Positions 17,774 to 25,970 of a stretch of 64,000 bases of DNA are shown piece after piece. This DNA is from Mongoliimonas terrestris (GTDB taxonomy: Bacteria; Pseudomonadota; Alphaproteobacteria; Rhizobiales; Pleomorphomonadaceae): assembly GCF_001927285.1 (NCBI RefSeq), contig NZ_MSIG01000005.1, positions 1-64,000 on the forward strand, in the 5' to 3' direction. The notes below the pieces were generated by a model that was given only the letters and a program-made list of their open reading frames with translations, made no database searches and had not been told where the DNA came from. A program made the translations under genes and the position numbers. Positions within the stretch are counted from its first letter, which is position 1. The number at the start of each line of letters is the position of its first letter.

Positions 17774-17877
17774 CCGACGCCAAACGCCTCGAACACCCTT
17801 TGACGGAGAGGGCACACCGCCCTCCACCCCCCGCCCACCAACCCATCCCCCCTCCAACCCCCCACGAGCCCCCGCCC

Positions 17878-18552
17878 ATGTACACCGTCGCCGCCCAGCC
17901 CTTCGCCTTCACCTTCCCGGCCGAGACGGTCGCCCTCATCGTCATCGACATGCAGCGCGACTTCATCGAGCCCGGCGGGTTCGGCGAGACGCTCGGCAAC
18001 GACGTGGCGCTCCTGGAGGCGATCGTGCCCACCACGGCGGCGCTGATCGGCCTCTTCCGCGAGCAGGGATGGCCGGTGATCCACACCCGCGAGAACCACG
18101 CGCCCGACCTCTCCGACTGCCCGCCCGCCAAGCGCGAGCGCGGCAACCCGGCGCTCCGCATCGGCGACGAGGGCGCCATGGGGCGCATCCTCATCCGCGG
18201 CGAGCCGGGCGCCGACATCATCGCCGCGCTCTATCCGGTCGAGGGCGAGTATGTGGTCGACAAGCCCGGCAAGGGCGCCTTCTACGCCACGCCCCTCACC
18301 GGCATCCTGAAGGACCTCGGCACCACCCACCTGATGTTCGCGGGCGTCACCACGGAGGTCTGCGTGCAGACCACCATGCGCGAGGCCAACGACCGCGGTT
18401 TCCAGAATCTTCTGATCGAGGACGCCACGGAGAGCTATTTCCCGGCCTTCAAGCAGGCCACATTGGAGATGATCCGCGCCCAGGGCGCGATCGTCGGTTG
18501 GACCGCGCCCTTCAGCGCCCTGAAGGACGCCGTATCCAGGGGTGATGCATGA
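17878..18552 (+). CDS. Isochorismatase-fold cysteine hydrolase, candidate triuret hydrolase
   Basis: The 224-residue protein has the full triad D24 (VIDMQRDF), K129 (VVDKPGKG) and C162 (TTEVCVQTT), with Q202 where BiuH has its conserved glutamine. It resembles BiuH in active-site blocks but differs in the pocket ([21 protein letters not shown]). It is coupled by an ATGA overlap to atzG-atzE, whose product cleaves carboxybiuret. Triuret hydrolase (TrtA), an isochorismatase-like enzyme described from Herbaspirillum, makes carboxybiuret, so a TrtA role fits; this is inference from context. Other amides or ureidoacrylate-type substrates remain possible. No convincing ribosome site is visible before the ATG, which is preceded by C-rich repeat sequence. 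Confidence 0.85.
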   Translation: MYTVAAQPFAFTFPAETVALIVIDMQRDFIEPGGFGETLGNDVALLEAIVPTTAALIGLFREQGWPVIHTRENHAPDLSDCPPAKRERGNPALRIGDEGAMGRILIRGEPGADIIAALYPVEGEYVVDKPGKGAFYATPLTGILKDLGTTHLMFAGVTTEVCVQTTMREANDRGFQNLLIEDATESYFPAFKQATLEMIRAQGAIVGWTAPFSALKDAVSRGDA

Positions 18553-18737
18553 CGGATTTCGACGCCAAGGCCCACGTGGCCCACATGGAGGCCGTGATGG
18601 GCCTCGCCCTCGCGCCGGAGTGGCGCGCCACCGTGGAGGCTCACGTGGCCACCACCGCCCGCATGGCCGCCCTGGTGGCGGACTTCCCGCTGCCGGACGA
18701 GGTCGAACCCGCCGCCGTCTACGAGGCCGGCCGATGA
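18549..18737 (+). CDS. atzG: AtzG-like small subunit (DUF4089) of carboxybiuret hydrolase
   Basis: In Pseudomonas sp. ADP, AtzG is a 68-residue GatC-like partner needed for stable AtzE. This 62-residue protein has the same helical make-up ([26 protein letters not shown], then [12 protein letters not shown]) and ends with the DUF4089-type [12 protein letters not shown] segment. It overlaps the preceding hydrolase gene and the following atzE by four bases each (ATGA), so all three are translationally coupled and the two subunits are made together. Confidence 0.88.
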   Translation: MTDFDAKAHVAHMEAVMGLALAPEWRATVEAHVATTARMAALVADFPLPDEVEPAAVYEAGR

Positions 18738-20137
18738 GCCTCGATCCGCTGAACGGCACCGCCACGGAGATCGCCGCCCTCGTCAACGACCGCCAGATCT
18801 CCGCCCGCGACATCGCCCGCCTGTCGGTGGAGCGCATCGGCGCCATCGACGAGGCGGTGAACAGCTTCACCGACGTCACCGCCGCCCGCGCCTTCGCCGA
18901 GGCGGAGATCGTCGACAGCCGCATCCTGGCGGGTGAGAGCCTGCCGCTCGCCGGCGTCCCTTACGCGGTGAAGAACCTCTTCGACCTGGAAGGCGTGGTC
19001 ACCCGCGCGGGCTCGAAGATCAACCGCGACAACCCGCCGGCCGGCCGCGATTCCACCCTGGTCACGCGCCTGCGCGAGGCCGGCGCCGTCTGCCTCGGCG
19101 CCCTCAACATGGGCGAGTACGCCTACGACTTCACCGGCCAGAACGCCCACGACGGCAACTGCAACAACCCGCACGACCTTGCCCGCATCACCGGCGGCTC
19201 GTCGTCCGGGTCGGGCGCGGCGCTCGCCGCCGGTCTCGTCGCCGTCACCCTCGGGTCCGACACCAACGGGTCGATCCGGGTGCCGTCGTCCTTCTGCGGC
19301 ACCTTCGGGCTGAAGCCCACCTTCGGGCGCCTCAGCCGGGCGCACAGCTTCCCCTTCACCGCGAGCCTCGACCACCTCGGCCCCATGGCCCGCTCGGTCG
19401 CGGACCTTGCCACCGTGTTCGACGTGCTCCAGGGCGACGACCCGGCCGACCCGCATCTCGCCCACCGCCCGCCGGTCGCCACCGCCACGGAGCTTCCCAA
19501 GGGGGCGGAGGGCCTGCGCATCGCCATCGCCGGCGGCTACTTCCGCGACCCGGGCTTCCCGGTCGCCCTGGCGGCCGTCGACCATGTGGCGAAGGCCCTC
19601 GGCGTCGCCGAGACCGTCGAGATCCCGGAGGCCGCCCGCGCCCGCGCCGCCGCCTATGTGATCACCAACGCGGAATCCGCCGCGCTGCATCTGAAGCGCC
19701 TCCAGACCCGCGCCGCCGACTACGACCCGGAGACCCGCGACCGCTTCCTCGCCGGCGCCATGGTGCCGGCGGCCTGGTACCTGGACGCCCAACGCTTCCG
19801 CTCCTGGTTCCGCGCGGCCGTCAACCGGGTGTTCGAGACCGTCGACGTGATCCTCGCCCCCGCGACGCCCTTCCCGGCGCTGATGGCGACCGAGAAGACC
19901 ATGACGGTCGGCGGGCAGGAGGTGCCAGTCCGCCCCAACATCGGCATCTTCACGCAGCCTATTTCCTTCGCCGGCCTACCGGTGGCGGCGGTGCCGGTGT
20001 GGCTGGACGGCCAGCGCATGCCCATCGGCGTCCAGGTCATCGCCGCCCCCTGGCGGGAGGATCACGCCCTCCGCGTCGCGGCCGCCCTGCAGGCGTCCGG
20101 GGCCGCGAAAGCGCCGGTGGCGATGATCGGCGGCTGA
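18734..20137 (+). CDS. atzE: AtzE-type amidase, 1-carboxybiuret hydrolase catalytic subunit
   Basis: An amidase-signature enzyme that, with AtzG, removes ammonia from 1-carboxybiuret to give 1,3-dicarboxyurea. The 467-residue protein has the Ser-cisSer-Lys triad: K80 in YAVKN, the serine run in GGSSSGSG (154-161) and the nucleophile S180 in GSDTNGSIR. The family length is about 460. Adjacent atzG and nearby atzH distinguish it from generic amidases. AtzE-like HpxW/oxamate-type enzymes of purine breakdown are relatives, so the precise substrate is inferred from neighbours. Confidence 0.88.
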   Translation: MSLDPLNGTATEIAALVNDRQISARDIARLSVERIGAIDEAVNSFTDVTAARAFAEAEIVDSRILAGESLPLAGVPYAVKNLFDLEGVVTRAGSKINRDNPPAGRDSTLVTRLREAGAVCLGALNMGEYAYDFTGQNAHDGNCNNPHDLARITGGSSSGSGAALAAGLVAVTLGSDTNGSIRVPSSFCGTFGLKPTFGRLSRAHSFPFTASLDHLGPMARSVADLATVFDVLQGDDPADPHLAHRPPVATATELPKGAEGLRIAIAGGYFRDPGFPVALAAVDHVAKALGVAETVEIPEAARARAAAYVITNAESAALHLKRLQTRAADYDPETRDRFLAGAMVPAAWYLDAQRFRSWFRAAVNRVFETVDVILAPATPFPALMATEKTMTVGGQEVPVRPNIGIFTQPISFAGLPVAAVPVWLDGQRMPIGVQVIAAPWREDHALRVAAALQASGAAKAPVAMIGG

Positions 20138-20202
20138 CCCGCCGCCCGAAACCAGCCCGTCGGCGCCGCCGGCGGGCGACCGCATGGAGCATGAGGACCA
20201 TC

Positions 20203-20967
20203 ATGGCATCGGAAGGACGTTGGGCCGGGCGCAACACCGACAAGGACAGGCTGCGCGCCTCCATCTGGTCGGCCCTCGTGGAGGCGGGCGTCAACGTCGG
20301 CCCGGTGGAAAGCCGCATCCCAAACTTCGCCGGCGCCGACCTCGCCGCCCTCCACCTGTCGCGCACGCCCGAATGGGCCGCCGCCCGCGTGGTCAAGTGC
20401 AACCCGGATCCGCCGCAGATCCCGGTGCGCCTGCGCGCCCTCTACGACGGCAAGATCGTCTACGCCCCGGTGCCGGAGCTGACGGCCGGCTTCCCCTACA
20501 TCAAGCTCGACCCGGCCGACCTTACCGAGCGCGGCGTCGACTACGAACTCGCCGCCACGTCCCAGGGCTATCTCATCTACGGCGAGCCGCTCGAGTTCGA
20601 GGCCATGGAGCGGATCGACTTCGCCGTGGTCGGCTCCGTGGCGGTCAGCCGGGCGGGCGGGCGCACCGGCAAGGGCGCGGGCTTCGCCGACCTGGAGACC
20701 GGCATCTTCCGTGAACTCGGCATCCTGCCCGACACGACGCCCATCGCCACCACCGTCCATACGGTCCAACTGGTGGACGACGCGGTGCTGCCCATGATGG
20801 CGCACGACAGCGCGCTCACCCAAGTGGCCACCGAGGTGGGCCTCATCGTCACCCACACCACCCATCCGCAGCCGAAGGGCGTCGACTGGTCCATGGTCCA
20901 GCCCGACCAGTTCCGCGACATCCCCTTCCTCTCCGCGCTCCGCGCCCGCATGGAGGCCCGCCCGTGA
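20203..20967 (+). CDS. 5-formyltetrahydrofolate cyclo-ligase-like protein (COG0212/MTHFSD type), role unknown
   Basis: The 254-residue protein resembles the ATP-dependent enzyme that converts 5-formyl-THF to methenyl-THF. It keeps a [13 protein letters not shown] motif (about residues 155-167) equivalent to the ATP/folate-binding RGKGxGYYD of the family and an N-terminal basic K-x-RLR segment. It is longer than true FolD-partner cyclo-ligases (about 190) and has the RIPNF, GADLAA, EW and [10 protein letters not shown] blocks of the divergent COG0212 clade, whose function is not settled. AGGA lies six bases before this ATG. It overlaps atzH by four bases, so it belongs to the pathway operon. 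It may process the formyl/formate group from AmiF or act as a ligase on a ureido acid; neither is shown. Confidence 0.8.
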   Translation: MASEGRWAGRNTDKDRLRASIWSALVEAGVNVGPVESRIPNFAGADLAALHLSRTPEWAAARVVKCNPDPPQIPVRLRALYDGKIVYAPVPELTAGFPYIKLDPADLTERGVDYELAATSQGYLIYGEPLEFEAMERIDFAVVGSVAVSRAGGRTGKGAGFADLETGIFRELGILPDTTPIATTVHTVQLVDDAVLPMMAHDSALTQVATEVGLIVTHTTHPQPKGVDWSMVQPDQFRDIPFLSALRARMEARP

Positions 20968-21389
20968 CCCTGCCGATCAACCTGCCCGAGGTGGTGGCCG
21001 AAGTAGAGGCGGCCTTCGCCCGCTACGAGACCGCCCTCGTCACCAACGACGTCGCCACCCTCGACGCCCTCTTCTTCGACGCGCCGACCACCATCCGCTA
21101 CGGCATCACGGAAAACCTCTACGGCTATCCGGAGATCGCCGCCTTCCGCGCCGCCCGCCCGTCCGTGGGTCTTGCCCGCACCATCGAGCGGACGGTGATC
21201 ACCACCTACGGTACCGACATGGCCACGGCCTCCACCCTCTTCCGGCGCGAAACGACCCCCGGCCGGATCGGCCGGCAGATGCAGACGTGGATGCGCACCG
21301 CCGAGGGCTGGCGCGTGGTGGCGGCCCACGTGTCCGTCATCCCGGAACCGGATGGTCCGGCCGCCGGAACCGCCGGAACCGCTCCATGA
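20964..21389 (+). CDS. atzH: AtzH/HpxZ-like (DUF3225) 1,3-dicarboxyurea hydrolase candidate
   Basis: AtzH of Pseudomonas sp. ADP converts 1,3-dicarboxyurea to allophanate; the family also includes HpxZ of oxalurate breakdown. This 141-residue protein has the SnoaL-like cone fold blocks: [22 protein letters not shown], the [18 protein letters not shown] segment and [22 protein letters not shown]. It starts with GTG inside the stop of the previous gene (GTGA overlap). Its last four codons overlap nothing, but the final ATGA couples it to the GntR regulator gene. Confidence 0.88.
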   Translation: MTLPINLPEVVAEVEAAFARYETALVTNDVATLDALFFDAPTTIRYGITENLYGYPEIAAFRAARPSVGLARTIERTVITTYGTDMATASTLFRRETTPGRIGRQMQTWMRTAEGWRVVAAHVSVIPEPDGPAAGTAGTAP

Positions 21390-22069
21390 CCGATCCGGAC
21401 GGCCCTGCGGACCCGCTTCTGGAACGGCGTTCCCGCACGCGGACCGAGGACCTGCGCCTTCAGCTTGCCGACGAGATCGTGCGCGGCGACCTCGCGCCCG
21501 GCATGGCCCTCGACGAGATGCGGATCGCCGCCCGTTTCGGCGTGTCGCGGACCCCTGTGCGCGAGGCGCTCCGCCAGCTCGCCGCCAGCGGTCTCGTGGA
21601 GATCCGCCCGCACCGGGGCGCCGTGGTGGCGCGGCTCTCCACGGAGAAGCTGCACGAACTCTTCGTCGCCATGGCCGAGCTTGAGGCCGTCTGCGCCGGC
21701 CTTGCCGCCGTGGCGATGACGCCGAACGAGCGCCGGGCGCTCGAAGAGATCCACGAGCTCCTCCGCGATCTCGTCCGCGCCGGCGATCCGCAGCGCTACC
21801 ACGAGCTCAACGAGAGCTTCCACACGGCGGTCTATCTCGGCTCCCACAACGGCCACCTCGCCGAGGTCACCCTCGCCACCCGCGTCCGCCTCCAGCCCTT
21901 CCGCCGCGCCCAGTTCCGCACCCTCGGCCGCCTCTCGCGCTCCTACATGGAGCACGACGACATCGTCCGCGCCATCCTCCGCGCCGACCGCGACGCCGCC
22001 AGCCTCGCCATGCGCGACCACATCGGCACCGTCGAAACCGCCTTCGGCGAGTACATCGACATGCTCTGA
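21386..22069 (+). CDS. GntR-family (FCD) transcriptional regulator, likely pathway-specific
   Basis: The 227-residue protein has an N-terminal GntR winged helix-turn-helix (about residues 14-80, [13 protein letters not shown] through [22 protein letters not shown]) and a C-terminal FCD ligand-binding domain with the metal/acid-binding histidines in [14 protein letters not shown] and MRDHI. FCD regulators usually repress catabolic operons until a small acid binds. Being the last, overlapping gene of the operon, it should control it. The shared palindrome at 10401 and 23799 is the natural target. Confidence 0.9.
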   Translation: MTDPDGPADPLLERRSRTRTEDLRLQLADEIVRGDLAPGMALDEMRIAARFGVSRTPVREALRQLAASGLVEIRPHRGAVVARLSTEKLHELFVAMAELEAVCAGLAAVAMTPNERRALEEIHELLRDLVRAGDPQRYHELNESFHTAVYLGSHNGHLAEVTLATRVRLQPFRRAQFRTLGRLSRSYMEHDDIVRAILRADRDAASLAMRDHIGTVETAFGEYIDML

Positions 22070-22261
22070 CGGGGGGAGGGTGCTTGGACCCGGTCGGCAT
22101 CGGGCCAACCCTTCGACACCCGGCCAACCCTTCGACACTGGGCTATACCATCACCGCGAGAGCGCCCACCCTCCCCCTTGCGGGGAGGGTCGACAACCGC
22201 CGGCCGTCGGGAGGGGCCTCCCCGCCACCCGCCACCAACGCCCTAACCCCCCGCCACCCTC

Positions 22262-22796
22262 GACGTCATCCCGGCGAACGCCGGGATCCAACCGTCGCCG
22301 CCATCACCCGCCCGGATCCCGAACGCCCGCCGTCGGCTGGATCCCGACTTTCGTCGGGATGACGGTCGCGCGACGGATCCCCCGGCGCATCTCACCGCCC
22401 CGCCATACCGTCCCCCTTGCGCGTCGGGGAGGGGTCGCCCACGCCCCAATCCCCTCGACCGTCATCCCGGCGAACGCCGGGATCCAACCGTCGCCGCCAT
22501 CACCCGCCCGGATCCCGAACGCCCGCCGTCGGCTGGATCCCGACTTTCGTCGGGATGACGGTCGCGCGACGGATCCCCCGGCGCATCTCACCGCCCCGCC
22601 ATACCGTCCCCCTTGCGCGTCGGGGAGGGGTCGCCCACGCCCCAATCCCCTCGACCGTCATCCCGGCGAACGCCGGGATCCAACCGTCGCCGCCATCACC
22701 CGCCCGGATCCCGAACGCCCGCCGTCGGCTGGATCCCGACTTTCGTCGGGATGACGGTCGCGCGACGGATCCCCCGGCGCATGTCACCGCCCCGCC
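22262..22796. repeat. 196-bp tandem array (about 2.8 copies) carrying REP-A palindromes
   Basis: GTCATCCCGGCGAACGCC occurs at 22265, 22461 and 22657, exactly 196 bp apart, and the sequence between is nearly identical in each period. Every unit contains the facing family-A palindromes and a short CCCTTGCGCGTCGGGGAGGGG hairpin-like piece. Related hairpins at about 22168 and 22800 flank the array. The whole 22070-22859 space between the GntR and channel genes is repeat; open frames there are by-products of the repetition. Confidence 0.9.
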
Positions 22797-22859
22797 ATAC
22801 CCTCCTCCTGGCGGGAGGGTCGACGGCCGCAGGCCGTCGGGGAGGGGTCTCCACCCCCC

Positions 22860-23666
22860 TCACGGCAGCCCTTCCGTCGGGATCTTCAGCACCGTTCCGC
22901 AGTGCTTGCAGTGCACCGCGTCCGGGTCGTGCCGGTAGAGGCCGCAGACGGTGCACTCGAACAGCACCTTGTTCGGGCGGAACAGCACCTGGGCGAGGCG
23001 CAGGAAGAGCGTCACGCCGGCGATCATGATGACCACCGCCAACAGCCGCCCGGTGGTGCCCTCCAGGGTGATGTCGCCGAACCCGGTCGTCGTCAGCGAC
23101 GTCACCGTGAAGTAGAGCGCGTCCACCCAGTTGTTGATCTCGTCGTTGCGCGCGTGCTGCGTCTCGTAGACGAGGCCGGTCATCACGAAGAGGAACACCA
23201 TGAAATGCACCGAGGCGACGAACACCTCCTCGTGCTTGCGGAAATAGTCGAAGTCTTCCCTCAGCTTGCGCAGCAATTGGTAGGTGTGGAGCAGGCGCAC
23301 CGTGCGCAGGATCCGGAGGAAGCCGGCCCCTTCGCCGAGCAGCGGCGCCAGGAAGGAGATGATGGCGGCAAGGTCGGCGAGCGATGCCGGGTGGATCAGG
23401 TCGCGCCACGGGCGGCGGCTGATCCAGAGGCGGGCCGCGAAATCGGCGAGCACCATCAGCCCGAGCAGCACATCGATCACTTCCACGATGACGTTGCGCT
23501 CCACGAACGACGTGCCGACGATGAAGAGCACCACCGCGGCGTCGATCACCACCAGCCCGTAGCGGAACCGGTGCGCGGTCGAGCTGTCGCCGAGGTAGAG
23601 CGCCCGCACCCGGTCGCGCAGCGCGCCCTCCGGCCTGGTCCTGTCCGTCCGCGTCTGTCCGAGCAC
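22860..23666 (-). CDS. Voltage-gated-type potassium channel with C-terminal zinc ribbon
   Basis: The 268-residue protein has six hydrophobic segments in the Kv layout: S1-S3 (about 37-110), an arginine-bearing S4 (RILRTVRLLHTYQLLRKLR, 118-136), S5 (148-167), a pore helix and filter TTTGFGD (192-198), then S6 (206-227). The variant filter GFG instead of GYG is common in bacterial channels. Unusually, residues 238-256 form a four-cysteine ribbon (C238, C241, C253, C256) after S6. The start is GTG. Neighbours on the plus strand are unrelated amide genes, and it separates atzF from the rest of that pathway. Confidence 0.88.
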   Translation of the reverse strand: MLGQTRTDRTRPEGALRDRVRALYLGDSSTAHRFRYGLVVIDAAVVLFIVGTSFVERNVIVEVIDVLLGLMVLADFAARLWISRRPWRDLIHPASLADLAAIISFLAPLLGEGAGFLRILRTVRLLHTYQLLRKLREDFDYFRKHEEVFVASVHFMVFLFVMTGLVYETQHARNDEINNWVDALYFTVTSLTTTGFGDITLEGTTGRLLAVVIMIAGVTLFLRLAQVLFRPNKVLFECTVCGLYRHDPDAVHCKHCGTVLKIPTEGLP

Positions 23667-23798
23667 GCCGCGCCTCGCTTACCGTATTCAAAAATCCAAA
23701 CCGAACGTACCAGCCTTCCGCGCCGCCGCGCACCCGCACCATGGGCGGAGGCGCCAAGGATCGGGCGGCCTGCCCATAATCTGGGCGAGCGAACCGGA

Positions 23799-23810
23799 AT
23801 TGTATGCAAT
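23799..23810. promoter_or_regulatory. Near-palindromic operator before atzF, matching the one at 10401
   Basis: ATTGTATGCAAT differs at one base from the core of the perfect palindrome ahead of the BMP operon. It lies 102 bp before the atzF start. Two near-identical 12-mers, one before each transcription unit of the same pathway, are unlikely by chance in DNA this GC-rich. Confidence 0.55.
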
Positions 23811-23911
23811 ACCCTGACGTCGGTACACCGGATCGCGACCTGCTTTCCCTGGCACGGGCCTTGCGACGCCGGTCCTGCCCAAGATCAACCGTTGAGGATG
23901 CGGACCTGACC

Positions 23912-25708
23912 ATGACGGACATCGCGCTTGATCTCGCCCGGCTACGGCAGGCCTACGCGGACGGGCTCTCGCCCGAGCGGGTGGTGGAGGCGGTCTACGG
24001 GCGGATCGCGGCCGCGAACGACCCCGGCATCTTCCTCGCCCTGGTGCCGGAGGCCGAAGCAATGGCCGCCGCCCGGGCGCTCGGCCCCTACGATCCGGCC
24101 AAACCGCTCTTCGGCGTCCCCTTCGCGGTGAAGGACAACATCGACGTCGCCGGCTTGCCGACCACCGCCGCCTGTCCGGACTTCGCCTACACGCCCGCGG
24201 CCGACGCCGTGGCGGTGGCGCGGCTTCGCGCGGCGGGGGCCATCGTCATCGGCAAGACGAACCTCGACCAGTTCGCCACCGGCCTCGTCGGCGTGCGCAC
24301 GCCCTATCCGGTGCCGCGGAACGCCCTCGATCCGGACCTCGTCCCCGGCGGCTCCTCGTCCGGATCGGCGGTCGCCGTAGCGCGCGGGCTCGTCAGCTTC
24401 GCGCTCGGCACCGACACCGCCGGCTCCGGCCGCGTGCCCGCCGGCCTCAACGCCATCGTCGGCCTGAAGCCCACGGTCGGGGCCGTCTCCGCCACCGGCG
24501 TGGTGCCGGCCTGCCGCACGCTCGACTGCGTGTCCGTGTTCGCCGGCACGGTGGCGGACGCCTGGGCGGTCTACGCCGCCATGGCGGGCTATGACGCCGC
24601 CGATCCCTATTCGCGCCGCGTCCCGCTCGGCCCGGTCGCCCTGCCGCCGGCGCTCACCGTCGGCCTGCCCACCGACGAGAGCCTGCGCTTCTTCGGCGAC
24701 GAAGCCGCAGCCGCCGCCTTCAAGGCCAGCGTCGACGACCTGAAGGCCCTCGGCGCCCGCTTCGTGCCGGTCGATCTCACGCCCTTCTACGACGTGGCCG
24801 CGCTCCTCTACGAGGGCGCCTGGGTGGCCGAACGCTACGCCGCCATCGAGGGCTTCATCCGCGAGCGGGCCGACAGCGTCCACCCGGTCACCCGGGCGAT
24901 CACGGCCGGCGCGCTCACCCGCTCGTCGGTGGACGCCTTCAAGGGCTTCTACCGCCTCGCCGCCCTGAAGCGGCAGGTGGAGCCGGTGCTGGAGGCGATC
25001 GACCTCCTCCTCGTGCCCACCTATCCGTCGCCCGTCACCCTCGCCGAGATCGCGGCCGAGCCGATCGCCGCCAACAGCCGGCTCGGCACCTACACCAATT
25101 TCGTCAACCTCCTGGACCTCTCCGCCCTCGCGGTGCCGGGCCGCGCCCGGCCGGACGGCCTGCCGGCCGGCATCACCCTCATCGGTAAGGCCGGCGCGGA
25201 CGGGCTCCTGGCGGCGGCCGGCGCCGCGCTCCATGCGGCGCTCGGCACCACGATCGGCGCCACCGGCGTCCCGGTCCCGGACGCGCCCCCGCCGACGGGC
25301 GCCATCCCGGACGGCTGGATCGCCGTGTCCGTCGTCGGCGCCCACCTCTCCGGCATGCCGCTCAACCCGGAACTCACCCGGCTCGGCGCCCGCTTCGTCA
25401 TGGCCGGCGAGACCGCGCCCATCTACCGGCTCTATGCGCTGGCCGGCGGCCCGCCCTTCCGGCCGGGTCTTGCCCGCGTCGGCGAGGCGGACGGCGCCGC
25501 GATCGCGCTCGAGGTCTGGGCCCTACCGCCGGAGGGCTTCGGCCGCTTCGTCGCCGGCATCCCGTCGCCGCTCGGCATCGGCACCGTGCGGCTCGCCGAC
25601 GGCTCCACCGTGAAGGGCTTCATCTGCGAGGCGGCGGGCCTCGACGGCGCGCTCGACATCACCCACCACGGCGGGTGGCGCGCCTACATGGCCGCCAAGG
25701 CCGCATGA
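23912..25708 (+). CDS. atzF: Allophanate hydrolase
   Basis: Converts allophanate to ammonia and CO2, the last step of biuret, triuret and cyanurate breakdown. The 598-residue protein has an N-terminal amidase-signature domain (about 1-440) with K74 (FAVKDN), the GGSSSGS serines at about 148-152 and the nucleophile S172 in GTDTAGSGR. A C-terminal domain (about 470-598, from the VGAHLSGMPLNPEL segment) matches the decarboxylase-type domain of allophanate hydrolases. The start gives the usual N-terminus and follows GAGGATG; an ATG 108 bases upstream lies inside the operator and is rejected. It has no biotin-carboxylase neighbour, so it serves the ATP-independent route rather than urea amidolyase. 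Confidence 0.93.
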   Translation: MTDIALDLARLRQAYADGLSPERVVEAVYGRIAAANDPGIFLALVPEAEAMAAARALGPYDPAKPLFGVPFAVKDNIDVAGLPTTAACPDFAYTPAADAVAVARLRAAGAIVIGKTNLDQFATGLVGVRTPYPVPRNALDPDLVPGGSSSGSAVAVARGLVSFALGTDTAGSGRVPAGLNAIVGLKPTVGAVSATGVVPACRTLDCVSVFAGTVADAWAVYAAMAGYDAADPYSRRVPLGPVALPPALTVGLPTDESLRFFGDEAAAAAFKASVDDLKALGARFVPVDLTPFYDVAALLYEGAWVAERYAAIEGFIRERADSVHPVTRAITAGALTRSSVDAFKGFYRLAALKRQVEPVLEAIDLLLVPTYPSPVTLAEIAAEPIAANSRLGTYTNFVNLLDLSALAVPGRARPDGLPAGITLIGKAGADGLLAAAGAALHAALGTTIGATGVPVPDAPPPTGAIPDGWIAVSVVGAHLSGMPLNPELTRLGARFVMAGETAPIYRLYALAGGPPFRPGLARVGEADGAAIALEVWALPPEGFGRFVAGIPSPLGIGTVRLADGSTVKGFICEAAGLDGALDITHHGGWRAYMAAKAA

Positions 25709-25970
25709 GACCGGCGCGACCCGACCGGGCCGGGCCGAGCTTCCGGTGGAAGGCGGTGCGCATGCTCCGGTCCGGTTGCGGCCGATTGCCTCATCGGCCC
25801 GTTTTCCTTTTCGCCATTTCCGGTCCTTCACACGGATGACGCCGGACGCAATGCAGTTAGTATAGTTCCCGTTCGATTGCCGAAACGTCCCGGTGTAGAA
25901 GCTAACCACCTGTCGTCTTCCGCCGAACGGACGCTCATTCGGAGCCGCATTTCAAAGGGGGTAGCATTTC

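Noticed and set aside
15829..18924. A 1031-codon open frame on the minus strand opposite the ABC ATPase and hydrolase genes
   Set aside because: It is antisense to well-recognised genes, has His/Arg/Gly-rich composition typical of complementary frames in very GC-rich DNA and shows no domain.
22262..22796. Possible CRISPR array
   Set aside because: The unit is 196 bp and contiguous, the intervening sequence is also repeated rather than unique, and no cas genes are in the window. The 357-bp array is excluded for the same reasons.
22080..22938. Repetitive frames in the 22.1-22.9 kb array that might look like a repeat protein
   Set aside because: They are translations of REP palindromes and tandem copies and have no start signals or domain features.
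23804..23911. Upstream in-frame ATG that would lengthen AtzF by 36 residues
   Set aside because: This ATG lies within the operator-like palindrome and the extra residues have no similarity to the usual N-terminus.
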